Below are positions 12,606 to 24,229 of a stretch of DNA of 64,000 bases, in pieces. This DNA comes from Nymphaea colorata (taxonomy: Eukaryota; Streptophyta; Magnoliopsida; Nymphaeales; Nymphaeaceae), in contig NC_045138.2 of the NCBI RefSeq assembly GCF_008831285.2, positions 13,652,571 through 13,716,570 of the forward strand, given 5' to 3'. The notes under the pieces were generated by a model. The model did no database searches, was not told the DNA's origin, and worked only from the letters and a program-made list of their open reading frames with translations. The translations under genes and the position numbers were made by a program. How positions within the stretch are numbered: position 1 is the first letter of the stretch; every line of letters begins with the position of its first letter.

Positions 12606-13928
12606 TCACTCAATTCCAACTTCACTGCTCTTACGGTTGCTATTTTTTTATTGTCACAAACTTGTTACTTAAATAAAATGTAAACCAAAAACACTAATGG
12701 TTAATATGCAGAAGCAATTTAACGATTTTTCCAGCATGTAGATCGATTTTAATTGTATACGTTCTTACTTTTTTAGGTGGTCGTGCAACTCAGTTACCAG
12801 GACGGACGGACAGTCAATGAGACCAAGAACTTCTGGAGCACTCACTTAATAAGAAGCTCATCCAGATGGGCTTCGATCCGATCACGCATCGCCCGAGGGC
12901 GGATCTCTTCAATTGGACTGCCAACTACCAACTGGACAATGCTGCTTGCTCTCTTGCACTTGCTCCTTGGCGGAGCTTTTCAGAGACCAAATAGGCCACA
13001 CCTCTGCTCAGAATGTGCAACTCCCACGAATCCTTGAATAATAACAAGCAGTAATGAGGCTGCACACTCATCAATCCAAAAACTCGGCATCAAAATGTTC
13101 AAACTTGTGCTCCCCTCTTCCCCACGCCGGCGCAACGGAGAACTCGGGTGGCAACAAGGGTGATGCCTAGGGGTGGAGCAGTATTTTTTTCAGTGCAGTC
13201 AAACTGTCCTTGTATACTCACACTTTATATAATATTTGTAAACCACAATATAGTAGAAATGAACATATGTCGTACATAATTGTTCACTTCATGAATGTGA
13301 AATGCGATCTGTCCTACGACACATTTAATAATTACTTGTGTCATTAGCAAAAAACGCGATCTATCCTAAACAGGATATGACCACACATCGAGGCAAGTCG
13401 GGGTAAACTAAAAAATTTTTATTTTTTAAATATATATTTTTTCCATGCTTTGAGGTAGAGCCATGGCCCAAGCAGGTCCCACTTCCCTCTGCCCCTGCTG
13501 GGCAGGGAGGGAGGGAGCGAGTGAGAGAGAGCACATGAGAGAGAGGGCGGGGCTGGCGCTCGCCTGCACTATGGGCCAAAGAAGCTGGGACCGAGGGAGA
13601 GAGTGGGCGCGAGAGAGAGGGCGCAAGGCAAGAGAGAGAGGAAGGGGCTGGTGACATAGGGTAGGGCAGAGAGGGAGGGAGGGAGCCAGTGAGAGGGCGG
13701 GGCCCGGGAAACAGGGAAGGGCCAACACCTCAGGCGGGTTGAGCCAAACTAATTTTTTTTTTTTAAATATAGACTTTTTTTTTTTCCATGCACTGTGGTA
13801 GGGCCATGGCCCAGCGCCCCCCCCTCCCTCCGTCCCCTGGTGATGCCTCAAGCAATTCCGGATATGGAGCCGCCCGGATCTAGCCGGAATTCTTACTTGA
13901 CGACGCTTTCATGCAGGAGATCGTTTGA
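12606..13928 (+). pseudogene. R2R3-MYB pseudogene A: intron 2 plus exon 3, split by a hAT element
   Basis: After intron-2 sequence, exon 3 starts at 12,777 behind a TTTTAG acceptor. It encodes the end of the R3 repeat in broken frames: GRT.NE.KNFW, STHL and an IQMGFDP-type stretch are recognisable only by shifting frame. A hAT-like element (13,168-13,839) interrupts it. The C-terminal end follows at 13,848-13,928, with PEFLLDDAFMQEIV and a TGA stop. An in-frame TAG sits just before it, where family members usually have Trp, consistent with TGG to TAG. No exon 1 or 2 is attached. The sequence resembles the MYB53/92/93 or MYB9/107 group, known regulators of suberin. It is not functional as read. 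Confidence 0.75.
13168..13839 (+). mobile_element. 672-bp non-autonomous hAT-like element in MYB pseudogene A
   Basis: The ends are TAGGGGTGGAGCAG and CCTCCGTCCCCTG, imperfect inverted repeats of the CAGGGGCGGAG type typical of Tip100-like hAT elements. A perfect 8-bp target duplication GTGATGCC flanks it (13,160-13,167 and 13,840-13,847). The interior is GA-rich and has no transposase. Many long ORFs here come from the low-complexity GA/CT composition. Confidence 0.8.
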
Positions 13929-14876
13929 AAGCCTAGCTAGGCGCAAAAATATTTAGTTCCATCCTGCCATACTTCATCCTGAGTCTTTTCCTGTGTACAT
14001 TTTGCTACCATGCGTTTGTTTTCGACGTCATTTAGATCTTCTATGTGCTGATGCTGCATTGCCGAACGTTAGTTTGTATATACTGATAAAAGAGACACAG
14101 ATGATACTGTTTAGCTGGTCTGAGTTAGATTTGAAGCCTGATAATTTCCATCGTATACCTTTCTGTTTCTCTATGAGCAACAAATACATTTTGCTTGCGT
14201 GTTTGTCATCAACCAGAACTATTTTATAATTAAAGTAAGAAATGACAAGAAAATTAAGGTACACATGAATTGGGCCAGCTTCTTAATCATTAAAACTGAA
14301 TTGACAGGGCTTGGTGAGACTAGTCGGTAAAATATATATATGTTGATTATAAATTTGCCGAAATGATCGAACATATTTAAAGAGCCAGTTACGTATAATA
14401 TGTCTTGATTATGTGTAATCCATCAAGAGAAATTGAAACTCGAAAGAAGGTGCGTGGAGGCTTTTGCTGGTAGAGTTTCGCTGTGGATTAATTAGATGAC
14501 AGGGAAAGCAGACGAGGTTGGCAGATGAAGGATCGGAGTTAGGAGCAACTGTGAGGGGGGAGGCGATCGAAGGAGGGGAAACTGGTCCATCCTTGTGGTT
14601 GACTTCACTAGGATCCATGTCAAAAGCATGACGTAGAATGATAGGACAATGATACAACTGGGAAGAAATGCGCACTATAAAGTGAAAATAGAGGATTTCT
14701 CTCTTTCTTTAATAGCGCGTTCGCGATTCTCATCTTTCCTCCCTGTTGGGGGTTTTGTGTTTGGCCATTTTTTTAATAAAAAAAGGCAAAGGGACAGCGC
14801 ATATTTTTCCTCGTGAGCAGTTGAGACCTCTTTGCTTGTGCCTTTTCAAGCAAACGATTGACAGAGGCCGATCTTT

Positions 14877-14909
<33 letters not shown>

Positions 14910-15109
14910 TATGAAAGATAAAAAGTAAAATAAAGAAAATGTTATCGTTTTTTCTCTCAATTATCGGACATGAATGTGTGTGTGCGCGAGAGAGGGAGAA
15001 AGATATGAAAGGTAAAAAGCAAGAAAAATGGTAAACTAATGAAAATGTTATTGTTTTTTCCCTCCACTATTGGACATGATAAATTAAATTGCCCTGATGA
15101 GTAAGTTGA
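13929..15109. other. Intergenic DNA, no gene recognised
   Basis: AT-rich sequence with a TA/GA microsatellite at about 14,877-14,910 and a related GA-rich stretch near 14,985-15,000. No exon-like segment with family similarity was seen. Confidence 0.5.
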
Positions 15110-15660
15110 GTAATTTTACTGTTGTTTTCTTTGTACACTAGTCAAAAAGAGAAAATGAGTGTATATGTACATTATATCGAATGGTGTGCCGATGACTGAA
15201 GATTTTCAGTCCAAACTTAGATTGGAGAAATCTGTAAATTTTATATATATATATATGTAGCTAACCTTGATGGAAAAATCTATAAATACTTTATATATTC
15301 ATATAGCCATTAAGGTTTCTATTGCACATGGTTGTTAACATGAGAGGCACTTTCGGGGGCTGAGTTATATTATATATATATAAAGCAGTGGATTCTCAAA
15401 TGCTGCCTCATTAACACAGTCCAAAAAAAAAAAAAAAATATTGGGCTGCGTGTATGAGAGAGATTCCTCTTGCAGCTGCAGGAATCCATGTTATTTATAT
15501 AATAGAAAGAAAAAGTGCGACTGTGTGGGTGAGAGTTGCCGCCACATGTGGTTAAATCCGCCCGCCCTTCTTTTGTTGTTGCCAGAGGTGGAAATGACAA
15601 AAGTACTTGATGGGATGGATGGACCGGTTCAATGGCAGACCGTTAGTTGAAGCATGGGTT
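15110..15660 (+). repeat. R1 partial copy with its 3' flank
   Basis: It matches the last third of R1 (CTAGTCAAAAAGAGAAAATG onward) and the following GGATGGATGGACCGGTTCAA region that also follows R1 at 22,700 and 43,960. Confidence 0.6.
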
Positions 15661-16279
15661 TGAGTTGTAATACGTAAGATTTTTTGTATGCAAAGTTTCT
15701 ATGACTATCCATCTTTTCATGCAAACACAGTGCAGCAAAATGTTGCTCCCTTTATTGAGCGTAACAAGAATGAAACGAAAACCATTATCAATGTGATATG
15801 TCTATTATTTTAGTCTTTTTCCATAAAAGTGTCTCATAAATCAACTAGTTTTGAAATAATCAAATATTTGAGATGGTGGTCCATTAGCTCTGTTCTTATG
15901 CATGTCTACACATCTTTTTCTTTCATGTATGGGTCTCTTAGATTTCTTATTCAGTATCATTTTCTTGTTCTTAGATTTAGAATTCCCACATTCATTATCT
16001 TATTCTAGTCCGTTAGATTTCTTACTCAATCAATTTCTTGTTCTTAGGTTTAGAATTCTCACATCCATTATCTTATTCTAAATCAACTCTAAACCTCTGA
16101 TTTGCCTCAGATTTGTGAGGGGAGTTGGAGGGTCATTTATAATGGGCTCAACCATGAACCCGCTTAAGGATGTCAACAGATCCTATTTAGATTGGATATA
16201 TCTTTAATCATATCCGTTTTTTCGAATATTTACATACGAATTTGAATTCGCATAAAGAAAAGTCATATCCGAAAGGCTA
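15661..16279. other. Intergenic DNA, no gene recognised
   Basis: Contains an imperfect local duplication of a segment with TTAGATTTCTTA(C/T)TCA and TTTCTTGTTCTTAG near 15,935-16,080. Nothing else was recognised. Confidence 0.45.
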
Positions 16280-16482
16280 AGCAGTGGTGGATGAGGAGAA
16301 CAGAACACAGTGCAACCACAGAACGATGGAAAGAGAGAGCAGGAAGTACCTGCATGTTTGGGGAGTGCCCTCCAACTCCCATGCCCGTGCTTCTGAATGT
16401 AATCGATCAACTTGCTATCCTCCTCGGGTGTCCATGGCCCCTTCCTCAGGCCACTCTCATCACAACAGGGTGACCAGCCCAT
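16280..16482 (-). pseudogene. R2R3-MYB exon 1 fragment (M1)
   Basis: On the minus strand an ATG at 16,482 opens a 133-bp exon (16,350-16,482) encoding the MYB N-terminus and most of R2: [40 protein letters not shown]. It ends in a GT donor. Only about 70 bp of intron 1 follows before homology stops, so no exon 2 or 3 is linked. Family members begin MGRSPCC, so the third residue is changed (Arg to Trp). The 133-bp length is usual for exon 1 of plant R2R3-MYBs. Confidence 0.8.
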
Positions 16483-16818
16483 TCTGATCTCTCTCTCTCT
16501 CTCTCTGTCTAATTCTTCTTCTTCTCTACCACATGCAAGAAGCCTCCTGTTGCATCTCCAAAACCAACAAAGAAGCCGCTGTATTTATGCCCTTCTCATG
16601 TCCATGCAACTGTGGCATAATTTCACCCCCACATATTCTTTTAGCTAACCACGAAACTAACTGATGCCACATTTTTGTTTATTCTTTGTGACTACCTGAA
16701 AGGGGAGGGAAGGAAGAGGCAACTTTATCGGCAGTGCGATCGATCGTACCTCCTCCGTCCTTGTGATCTCGCGGTTGCGATATTGACACCTCATCTAGCT
16801 TACACGTGTACTTCTCCA
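16483..16818. promoter_or_regulatory. MYB promoter segment shared by MYB fragment M1 and the truncated IQM gene
   Basis: This 336-bp interval lies between the minus-strand MYB ATG and the plus-strand IQM ATG. It matches 24,230-24,570 (upstream of another MYB copy), not the upstream region of the intact IQM gene. A G-box-like CACGTG lies near 16,803, about 10 bp before the IQM ATG. CT-rich 5'UTR-like sequence adjoins the MYB start. Confidence 0.65.
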
Positions 16819-19800
16819 ATGAATGCAGAAGGGAGGCCCATGGACGCTGCCGCATTGAAGGTACAGAAGGTCTACAGGAGTTACAGGACCAGACGTCAGC
16901 TTGCTGCTGTCGTTAGCGGAAACTCATCGAAGGTCTGGTTTTTTTGGTGCTTTTGTTGCGACTTTTTCGTCCTTTGGTGGCCCTTTTGGGTAGTAGCTGA
17001 AAATTAACCCAAATGATCAGTGCAGCAACTCACTGACCCTGCTCACTGGTTGCCTGAAAAAACTGTTTCATTGAAATCTTGATTTTAAAATTGGTTTACT
17101 AAACAGTGACTTTTAGTTATTGTTTTTATGCTCGCTCACGCACTGCGGCACTAGAGAAATTACCAGATTTTGATGCTAAATCAATTCCAAAGATTGGCAC
17201 CACAGACGTCTCTCCCTCTTTTCTCTCCCTGTACCTCTCGGGAGTGGTATATTTGTGTCTCGGAGATTTCTTTTTTATTGTTTTGAGTTTTGACTTGTGT
17301 ATATTCATTTTCAAGTTTCAACGCGGATCAATATTAAAGTATGGGAGCACAGGGAAGAAGTAGTGGTTGTACCTTTTTACTTTGTTTCTTCTTCTCCTTT
17401 TCCTTTTGCTTTATGGGGTTCAACATATTTAAAGGAAGGTTTCTTACAGGTTGGAAAAGGTCTATCCAAAAATGCCAAAGCTCGGAAATTGGCATTCCCG
17501 CATTGGATTGAGGCTGTAAGTCTGTTCTGTTTTTTCCCCGTTTTCATATTTTAATGGTGCAGAGATATATATAAATTGCAATAAGAGAATTTAAATTGGT
17601 AAGCAATTTTTTATTTTACTCAGGTTGATCCTCGTCATCGTTACGGACATAATTTGCATTACTATTATAATGAGTGGTGTAAAAATGAATCGGGTGAACC
17701 TTTCTTCTACTGGTAAGCACCTGAAATTTCAATAATCTTGGCATTATGGATGACTTATGAAAAATATTTCTGATCAAGTGCATGTGCTCTGTTACATATA
17801 CCTCCAGCTGCTATTTTGCAGCTACGTTGTTTTGTTTCAATTACAGCCTTATTGAGCATCTGAAAGAACTCTTCTTCATTGCTGCTTCATCTTGATATAA
17901 TATCTTTTTGTGTGCATGCTCAGCATGTTTGCATGCATCTGCAGATGCAGCATATCTCCTTTAGCTTGGCTGCATGCCATGCTAAGTTACGAAGTGCACC
18001 ATATTGTCATCACACTACATCAGTGATGACCCTTAACTTTTTACTCCTGCAGTACATATTTGTTTTTTTTTCTTTATATATCGTTCAGTTTGTTTAGATT
18101 TCATTAAGGAAGCAATCAAATATGTCCCGCAAGTAGCAAATGGCACGTGTGATCAATATCTACGAATAGTTAAGATTATGTTCGTACTAATAGCTGTTAA
18201 CATGTTAAAGATGCTTTGGAGAGTTCTCTCCTACGTAACTATTATAAATTTACAAGTAATTCAACTCAAAGATGTTATGTGCAAGTTGATGACTTTTTTG
18301 GATACTTTATTTATCGATTTTATTTGTTCTTGTGCAGGCTGGACGTAGGAGGAGGTAGGAATGTCGATATAAAAGAATGCAGAAGGTCATTACTTACGAA
18401 ACAATGTGTCAGATACCTGGGTCCTGTAAGTCCGTGTTTCAAATTGTTTAATTGGCCAACAAAAGTGACAGGAATGAAGTACAGATCTAATTTGGGTTCA
18501 AGAATTCTAAAATTACTCCAGGAAGGATTGAAACATTAGTAAAATGTGGTTAAAATTTGATTAGTAAAAAACTGCGTGGTCTAGGATATGTTTAAAAAGG
18601 AAGGGAGAAATGAGGCTGCATGTTTTTCTGGTGTGAGGTGTTTTTTAAGTTCGAGTAGATATTCTTGAAGGGTGAGGCTTCATAACTGAATGGGATTCCT
18701 TACTCTAGAGATTAAATCATGAGTTCTTTGGCTTTAACCAACAACCAATCAACCTCATGATTCTGTAGGTCTGTCATCACTTTTTTTAATGTCAAATTAA
18801 TAAATGCTTGCTGATATTATGGTCGCATTCTTCTGGAGTTTTAGAGAAGTTTACTACTATGGCTGTGAATTTCTGTCAATGGATGATGCTACTGTACTTA
18901 TTACAAAGTTTCCTGCTACTGATATGTGGCATGGAAACACGCAGTTTGCTATTTATTTTTTAGTTATTGTGTTTTTTTAAATTGGCTTACATGTACAATC
19001 TCTATCTGTTTTTTATTTCAGCAAGAGAGGGAGCTCTATGAATATTCACCGAGGAATGGAAAAATCATACATGTGAAAAGTGGAGAGCTTCTTGACACAA
19101 CAATAGGTCAAGGTCACCCTCGTGCGAAATGGATCTTTGTCATGTGCACCAATAAGAAGCTCTATGCAGGCGTTGTAAACTACTTTATTCATTTATCTTC
19201 AGATTTAGCTATGAAAATTTTCTGGTGTTCTCGTTCTTCTTGTCAACCATTTGACTCTAAAATATTGTAATTTGCCTTGTATTATTGAAGATGTTTTTCA
19301 TGTATCTCCCGATAAGCGTAAGCCTCGTCTATAGCTAAAAGGGATATCGGGAGCTGAAGGCAGTTGCCTATTAGTTTAATAGTCTGTGTCTCCTTTCACA
19401 CGGATAAATTGTTTCCTTGGACATAGAAAGTCTGAAATTGACAATCTACTTAACCTTATAAATCTCATTTTTCTATTAAAAATTTGACTTTTCTATCCGC
19501 CTGTATCTAGAAAAAGAAGGGGGAATTTCATCACTCCAGCTTTCTCGCTGGTGGGGTCACTCTAGCGGCAGGAAGGTTGGCTGCAGAAAATGGTGTGCTC
19601 AAGGTACTTACCTGGAAATCTCGAGAAACACTTCAACTTCAGTCAATGGTTGTAACTTTGTAGGTTTTTTTTAAGAAAATTGAACTATTTGATGCCAACA
19701 ACACTATTTTCTCTACGTTTCTTTACTTTCACAATTTTATTGATGGGCATGCTCTGATTTTAGATATTCTGTAACAACTAACAAGTTTCGTGGGGTGGTA

Positions 19801-20434
19801 GATTTTCCACGTTAGTTTTTTAAAGTTTATCATATAAACCTGCCAAATGCTTGAACATTAGCCTTCAGTATTTGCTTGATGCACTGCACAATGTTTAACT
19901 GAGTGATCTTGTAACCCGACGTTTTTCTTGATCGTTGGAAAGAGAATCTGTCAATTGATAGCTGGGTTAAGTTTTTCAACCAATGCATATTTTTGCAATG
20001 GCGCACATTTATAAGTTATGTTCGGTTTCCTATTTCTTATTGTAACTAATCCTGAATATTTGACTTTTGTTTCAGAAAGTGTCGGCTAAAAGCGGGCACT
20101 ATCGACCCACTGCTGAGAATCTTGATATCTTCTTGGCATTTCTTAGAGAGAACGGTGTGAACCTGGACGAAGTGAAGGTTTGTATTTCTCTTAAACATTT
20201 ATACTTTTCTTTAAAATGTCTAGACATCTGCACACCTTACCTTCTCTTCATATTCAGGTGCGCTTTCCGAGCGATGACAAGTACAATGGGCACAATCCAT
20301 TGTATGCGGAGAAGTTCAGCTGCGAAAACGCAACTGATCAAGAGGCTTATAGCAACGACACAGAAGACCAATCGTCTGATCGCAAACTTCATGATAAAAA
20401 GGTGGTTGAGCGAATCTCAAATTTGACTATATAA
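16819..20434 (+). pseudogene. Truncated IQM-type calmodulin-binding gene, copy 1
   Basis: Exons by paralogy with the intact copy: 16,819-16,932, 17,450-17,515, 17,624-17,712, 18,338-18,425, 19,022-19,171, 19,511-19,603, 20,076-20,177, 20,258-20,434. All junctions keep GT and AG and the frame is open, giving a predicted 292 aa versus 486 aa in the intact gene. The IQ motif ([14 protein letters not shown]) is kept. Three defects stand out: the first 33 codons and the native promoter are missing; exons 1 and 2 are fused in frame by a deletion that removes about 40 residues; and a 2-bp insertion in the last exon brings a TAA after SNLTI, losing about 120 C-terminal residues. IQM proteins are plant calmodulin-binding proteins. 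This copy could still be expressed as a short protein, but it is more likely a decaying duplicate. Confidence 0.8.
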
Positions 20435-21999
20435 GTGTCCAAAGACAAACAGAGCAAGAAAATGTCAAAGGTAGCTACGAAAGGACTTTGTGAGGGGGCC
20501 TTCGCAGTCCCAAACCAGAGGTTCCTCCAAAGGAGATATTGCAGTGAATCCATTCCAAGAGCAAGGCACAATCATATCAACTTGGGCACCAGCTATCTCT
20601 CAAATGGTGCAGTGGTGTCGGTCCAAGATTTGGATGTGTAGCGGATTATCCGAGGGAGTTGAGGTTCTAGGCTCTGGAATTTGTGAACCATTCCCCTCGT
20701 GTCTCAAGCCCATCTGCTTCATGATCTTTCCCTACTTCTCCACTTTCTACACAGTGCTCAACACCCATTGGGATTTTCAGTTTCCAGTCTATGAAAGTGG
20801 TGCCGCATAAATTTGCAGGACTAAAATCTCTGCATGGTTGGCGATCCGTTGCAATAATGTTCCAACCATCCGTTGGCTCCTCTATTTTGCTCTAAGTTGG
20901 ATAGCTAATAAAGTTGGTAGTACGTTCCTTTGTGCAGAATGGGTGTACGACCTCCCTTGCCCTTTATGTAACGTCTTGATGTTTCCATATTCTCTGATTG
21001 AATGAAAGCTTTAAGCAGCGCTCTCTTTCCTCATCAACAAATTTTGCATCGGTAGCAATTTTCAATATCATGAGATGTAAAGACCCCACCTAAAATTGGT
21101 ATGCGAGATTCCAAACCGTCCAACTACTTTAGCAGTATAGCAAACAGATATATAAACTTGTCAAGATCTCGTAAACAATTCAACAGAAAACTATTTCCAT
21201 GTCCTTTACGTGCATGTGGCTCTTCCGCATGACGCGGTTTATAACGTTTTTTTTTTCTTAATTTGCAAACGGAGTCGAGGTGATCTTTACTACCTTGCAT
21301 GCTGAAATATGGTAATTCAACCTCATCCAACTTCACAGTCAAGGGATTAAGCTCCTAAGCTCCCATCCGGACTGGCTGAGCTGTATAATTGCAACTCTAA
21401 TTGACAAGACAATATACGAAATGAACCATAAGAGTTCTAAGCAAAGTAATTTTGAAAAATGATTCATTTATTCAATTTCGTTTTTGTACAAAATATGGAT
21501 TTGTTGACCAAGGGCCAGGCAGCTTTCAAAACATGCCTTATAAATTCTTCACCTTCTTTCCTGATCCCGAACTGTGATGTTGACCTCCGAGCTCCTTCGA
21601 GTTCCAACCGATGCCTCATTCAACTCGGATTTCAATATAGGATTAGCAGTTAGAGAGGTATGAACTGTAGTTTCAAACAAGTTAGATTTGTATGAGATTT
21701 TTGTCCCCAGATACTGGGGATCTGTTATTACTCAACGTCGACTGTCCCCGTTTACATCCCCGACAAGGATGCATATCTTTAGCTGGGTATGGCAGACTGT
21801 GAATAACTGAACCGGTATATGGTTTGTTCCTGATTCATTTTTCATCGGACTCCAGCGTAGCATCTATCTACGTTACTAGAACCCTTCATCTCATCATCTT
21901 GCATTAAATGCAGAATACTTAGCAGCTTTTCCTGTTCTCGACCAGAATTCTTTTCGAAATTGCATGGTGCTGGAAGGCTTGGATGGAATATGTGGAGGT
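20435..21999 (+). repeat. Former coding tail and 3' flank of IQM copy 1, duplicated at 40,150-41,640
   Basis: The old C-terminal coding part continues out of frame to about 20,810 (the ending PVYESGAA matches PVCDSGAA in the intact copy). The 3' flank then follows the paralogous region closely, including AAGACCCCACCTA and CAACTACTTTAGCAG. Homology jumps directly into R1 near 21,990, skipping the equivalent of 41,640-43,140. Confidence 0.75.
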
Positions 22000-22572
22000 T
22001 CCGCATGATCTATATTTTAATTTTATCACACATAATAGGCAGACAACTTTAATTTATAGTGTAGTTTACTTGAGCAAAATAGAGAAAAAAAAGTACCTCT
22101 AATTGATTTTAGCTTATAGTCTATATGGTCTATTGAAGGGGCCAAGCTGAGGCATTGATGCTCCTTTGCTTACTTTTAATCTAAAATTCTGAGTGAAAGG
22201 ATCCAAGTTTTTGGGAAGAAATTAGAAATCTCTGCTCTCTCTTTTCATTTTTTGTTTTTAAAGTCAAGATAAATTTTATTTTGCGTCTTTTTGGAAGTTG
22301 GGGGTAGGCCGCTATGACAGTGGCTGGTTGGAGAATTAGCATATGCACTGTTATTATTTCAATTTTCTCAAGCAAGGTTTATTAATTTGTTTGATACTTG
22401 CCTTTTTTGTACACTAGTCAAAAAGAAAAAATGAGTGTACAACAGTACATGTACATTGTATCGAGTGGTGTGCTTATGACGGAAGGTTTTTAATCCAAAC
22501 TTAGATTGGAGAAATATGTAAATTCTATATGTAAAAAGATTTTCAACCTAAACTTGATTGGAGAAATCAGTA

Positions 22573-22648
<76 letters not shown>

Positions 22649-22790
22649 CTGGATTCTAGGGCCATCCAGGGCTGAGGCGGAACCGACAGAATTCCTTGGA
22701 ATGGATGGACTGGTTCAATGGCAAACACTAGCGGTTAGCCAGTTGATGGATGGGTCTGAGTTAGCTAGTTTCCTGCTCGTCTAACTTGAG
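22000..22790 (+). repeat. R1 partial copy with an expanded TA microsatellite
   Basis: It matches the second half of R1. The TA tract runs about 22,566-22,642, the longest in the window. The sequence after it (GAGGCGGAACCGACAGAATT) is the usual R1 3' flank. Confidence 0.65.
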
Positions 22791-23259
22791 TAGTGTAACT
22801 ATTCTCCTCATAGAAAGGGTGTCAATACCACATTTGTGAATAAGCACAGGAGGTAGGTGTAGTTGAAAAAGAGGACACTGTAGCGTACTTATGGGTGACG
22901 AAACAGGGACCATTAAAACGGAAGAGGAACTGCCATTTACTCGAAATGAAAAGAAGGCCAGCAAAAAGAAAGTTTGTTCGCGTTTTTTTCATTTCGAGTA
23001 ATGGCAAGAGGAGAAAGTTTGTAGCTTTTTAAACATCATTATATATTTCGATTTTTCATTTCCGCAATGACAATAAAGTTACTACAATTCGGACGGAAGA
23101 AGTTACAATAAATTTAGCACTAAAATAGTAAAAGGCGGCTACATTTCTCAACATTTCCTTGTTTGCATACCCCCGTATAAACGTAGAATTTCGAGATTTC
23201 TATTCTAGAAGGAAAGCGATGAAAAATCGATGATCATTTATAAAAAAGACATTGTTGGT
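22791..23259. other. Intergenic DNA upstream of the MYB palindrome
   Basis: An imperfect inverted pair contains CTCGAAATGAAAA near 22,940 and TTTTCATTTCGAGTAA near 22,987. A TATA-like ATTTATAAAAAAG lies at about 23,237-23,249, just outside the palindrome, and could act as a core promoter for transcription into it. Confidence 0.4.
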
Positions 23260-23279
23260 TGCATGTGGTAGAGAAGAAG

Positions 23280-23314
<35 letters not shown>

Positions 23315-23319
23315 TCAGA

Positions 23320-23760
23320 ATGGGCAGGTCACCCTGTTGTGATGAGAGTGGCCTGAACAAGGGGCCATGGACACCTGAGGAGGATAGCAAGTTGATCGAT
23401 TACATTCAGAAGCACGGGCATGGGAGTTGGAGGGCACCCCCCAAACATGCAGGAGCTTCCTGCTCTCTCTTTCCATCGTTCTGTGGTTGCACTGTGTTCT
23501 CTTCTCCTCATCCACCAGGAAGCCTCCTGCTTCGCCTTGCAGGAGGTTTCCATAAGAGAATTGTTCAAATTGAAGATAGGAAGAGACATCCAAGTCGTCC
23601 AAGTTTTCTTATGAGATTATTGAGTTCTTTTTCTTGTTTAATTTGACGGGGCTCAACAGATGTGGAAAGAGTTGCAGGTTGAGATGGACAAACTACTTGA
23701 GGCCTGATATCAAGAGTGGAAAGTTCTCCCAAGAGGAAGAACAAACTATAGTTCATCTCA
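23320..23760 (+). pseudogene. R2R3-MYB pseudogene M2 (left arm of palindrome)
   Basis: Exon 1 is 23,320-23,452 (133 bp), starting [11 protein letters not shown] with [12 protein letters not shown] and ending WRAPPKHAG. The usual GT donor is GA here. Exon 2 starts at about 23,650 behind GG in place of AG and encodes [20 protein letters not shown] and SGKFSQEE. Homology to a MYB then ends at the loop. A GA microsatellite (about 23,282-23,312) lies in the 5'UTR. With both splice signals lost and no R3 end, it cannot make a normal MYB. Confidence 0.8.
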
Positions 23761-23770
23761 CCATGCCCTG

Positions 23771-24229
23771 TCAATTCAGTTTTAAACAGGATATCAGGAT
23801 AGTTTGATCTTCCTCTTGGGAGAACTTTCCACTCTTGATATCAGGCCTCAAGTAGTTTGTCCATCTCAACCTGCAACTCTTTCCACATCTGTTGAGCCCC
23901 GTCAAATTAAACAAGAAGAAGAACCGGATAATCTCATAAGAAAACTTGGACGACATGGATGTCTCTTCTTATCTTCAATTTGATCAATTCTCTTATGGAA
24001 ACCTCCTGCAAGGCGAAGCAGGAGGCTTCCTGGTGGATGGATGAGAAAAGAACACAGTGCGACCACAGAACGATGGAAAGAGAGAGCAGGAAGTACCTGC
24101 ATGTTTGGGGAGTGCCCTCCAACTCCCATGCCCGTGCTTCTGAATGTAATCGATCAACTTGCTATCCTCATCGGGTGTCCATGGCCCCTTCCTCAGGCCA
24201 CTTTCATCACAACAGGGTGACCGGCCCAT
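23771..24229 (-). pseudogene. R2R3-MYB pseudogene M3 (right arm of palindrome)
   Basis: The minus-strand exon 1 is 24,097-24,229: [40 protein letters not shown]. It keeps a normal GT donor. Intron 1 runs to about 23,899, with GG replacing the acceptor AG. Exon 2 (from about 23,898 leftwards) reads [18 protein letters not shown], then [12 protein letters not shown], and ends at a stop shortly after [10 protein letters not shown]2 is complete only if intron 1 could be removed. Confidence 0.8.

Noticed and set aside
13361-13851. ORFs of 98-141 codons on both strands
   Set aside because: Same GA/CT-rich hAT interior as at 25.6-26.1 kb, with no protein similarity.
17106-17363. Possible extra IQM exon ([14 protein letters not shown])
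   Set aside because: It lies in the intron before VGKGLSK. The frame is broken by indels between the two IQM copies, and known IQM proteins join NASK directly to VGKG.
22506-22784. ORF with a long Ile-Tyr repeat
   Set aside because: It is the translation of a TA microsatellite.
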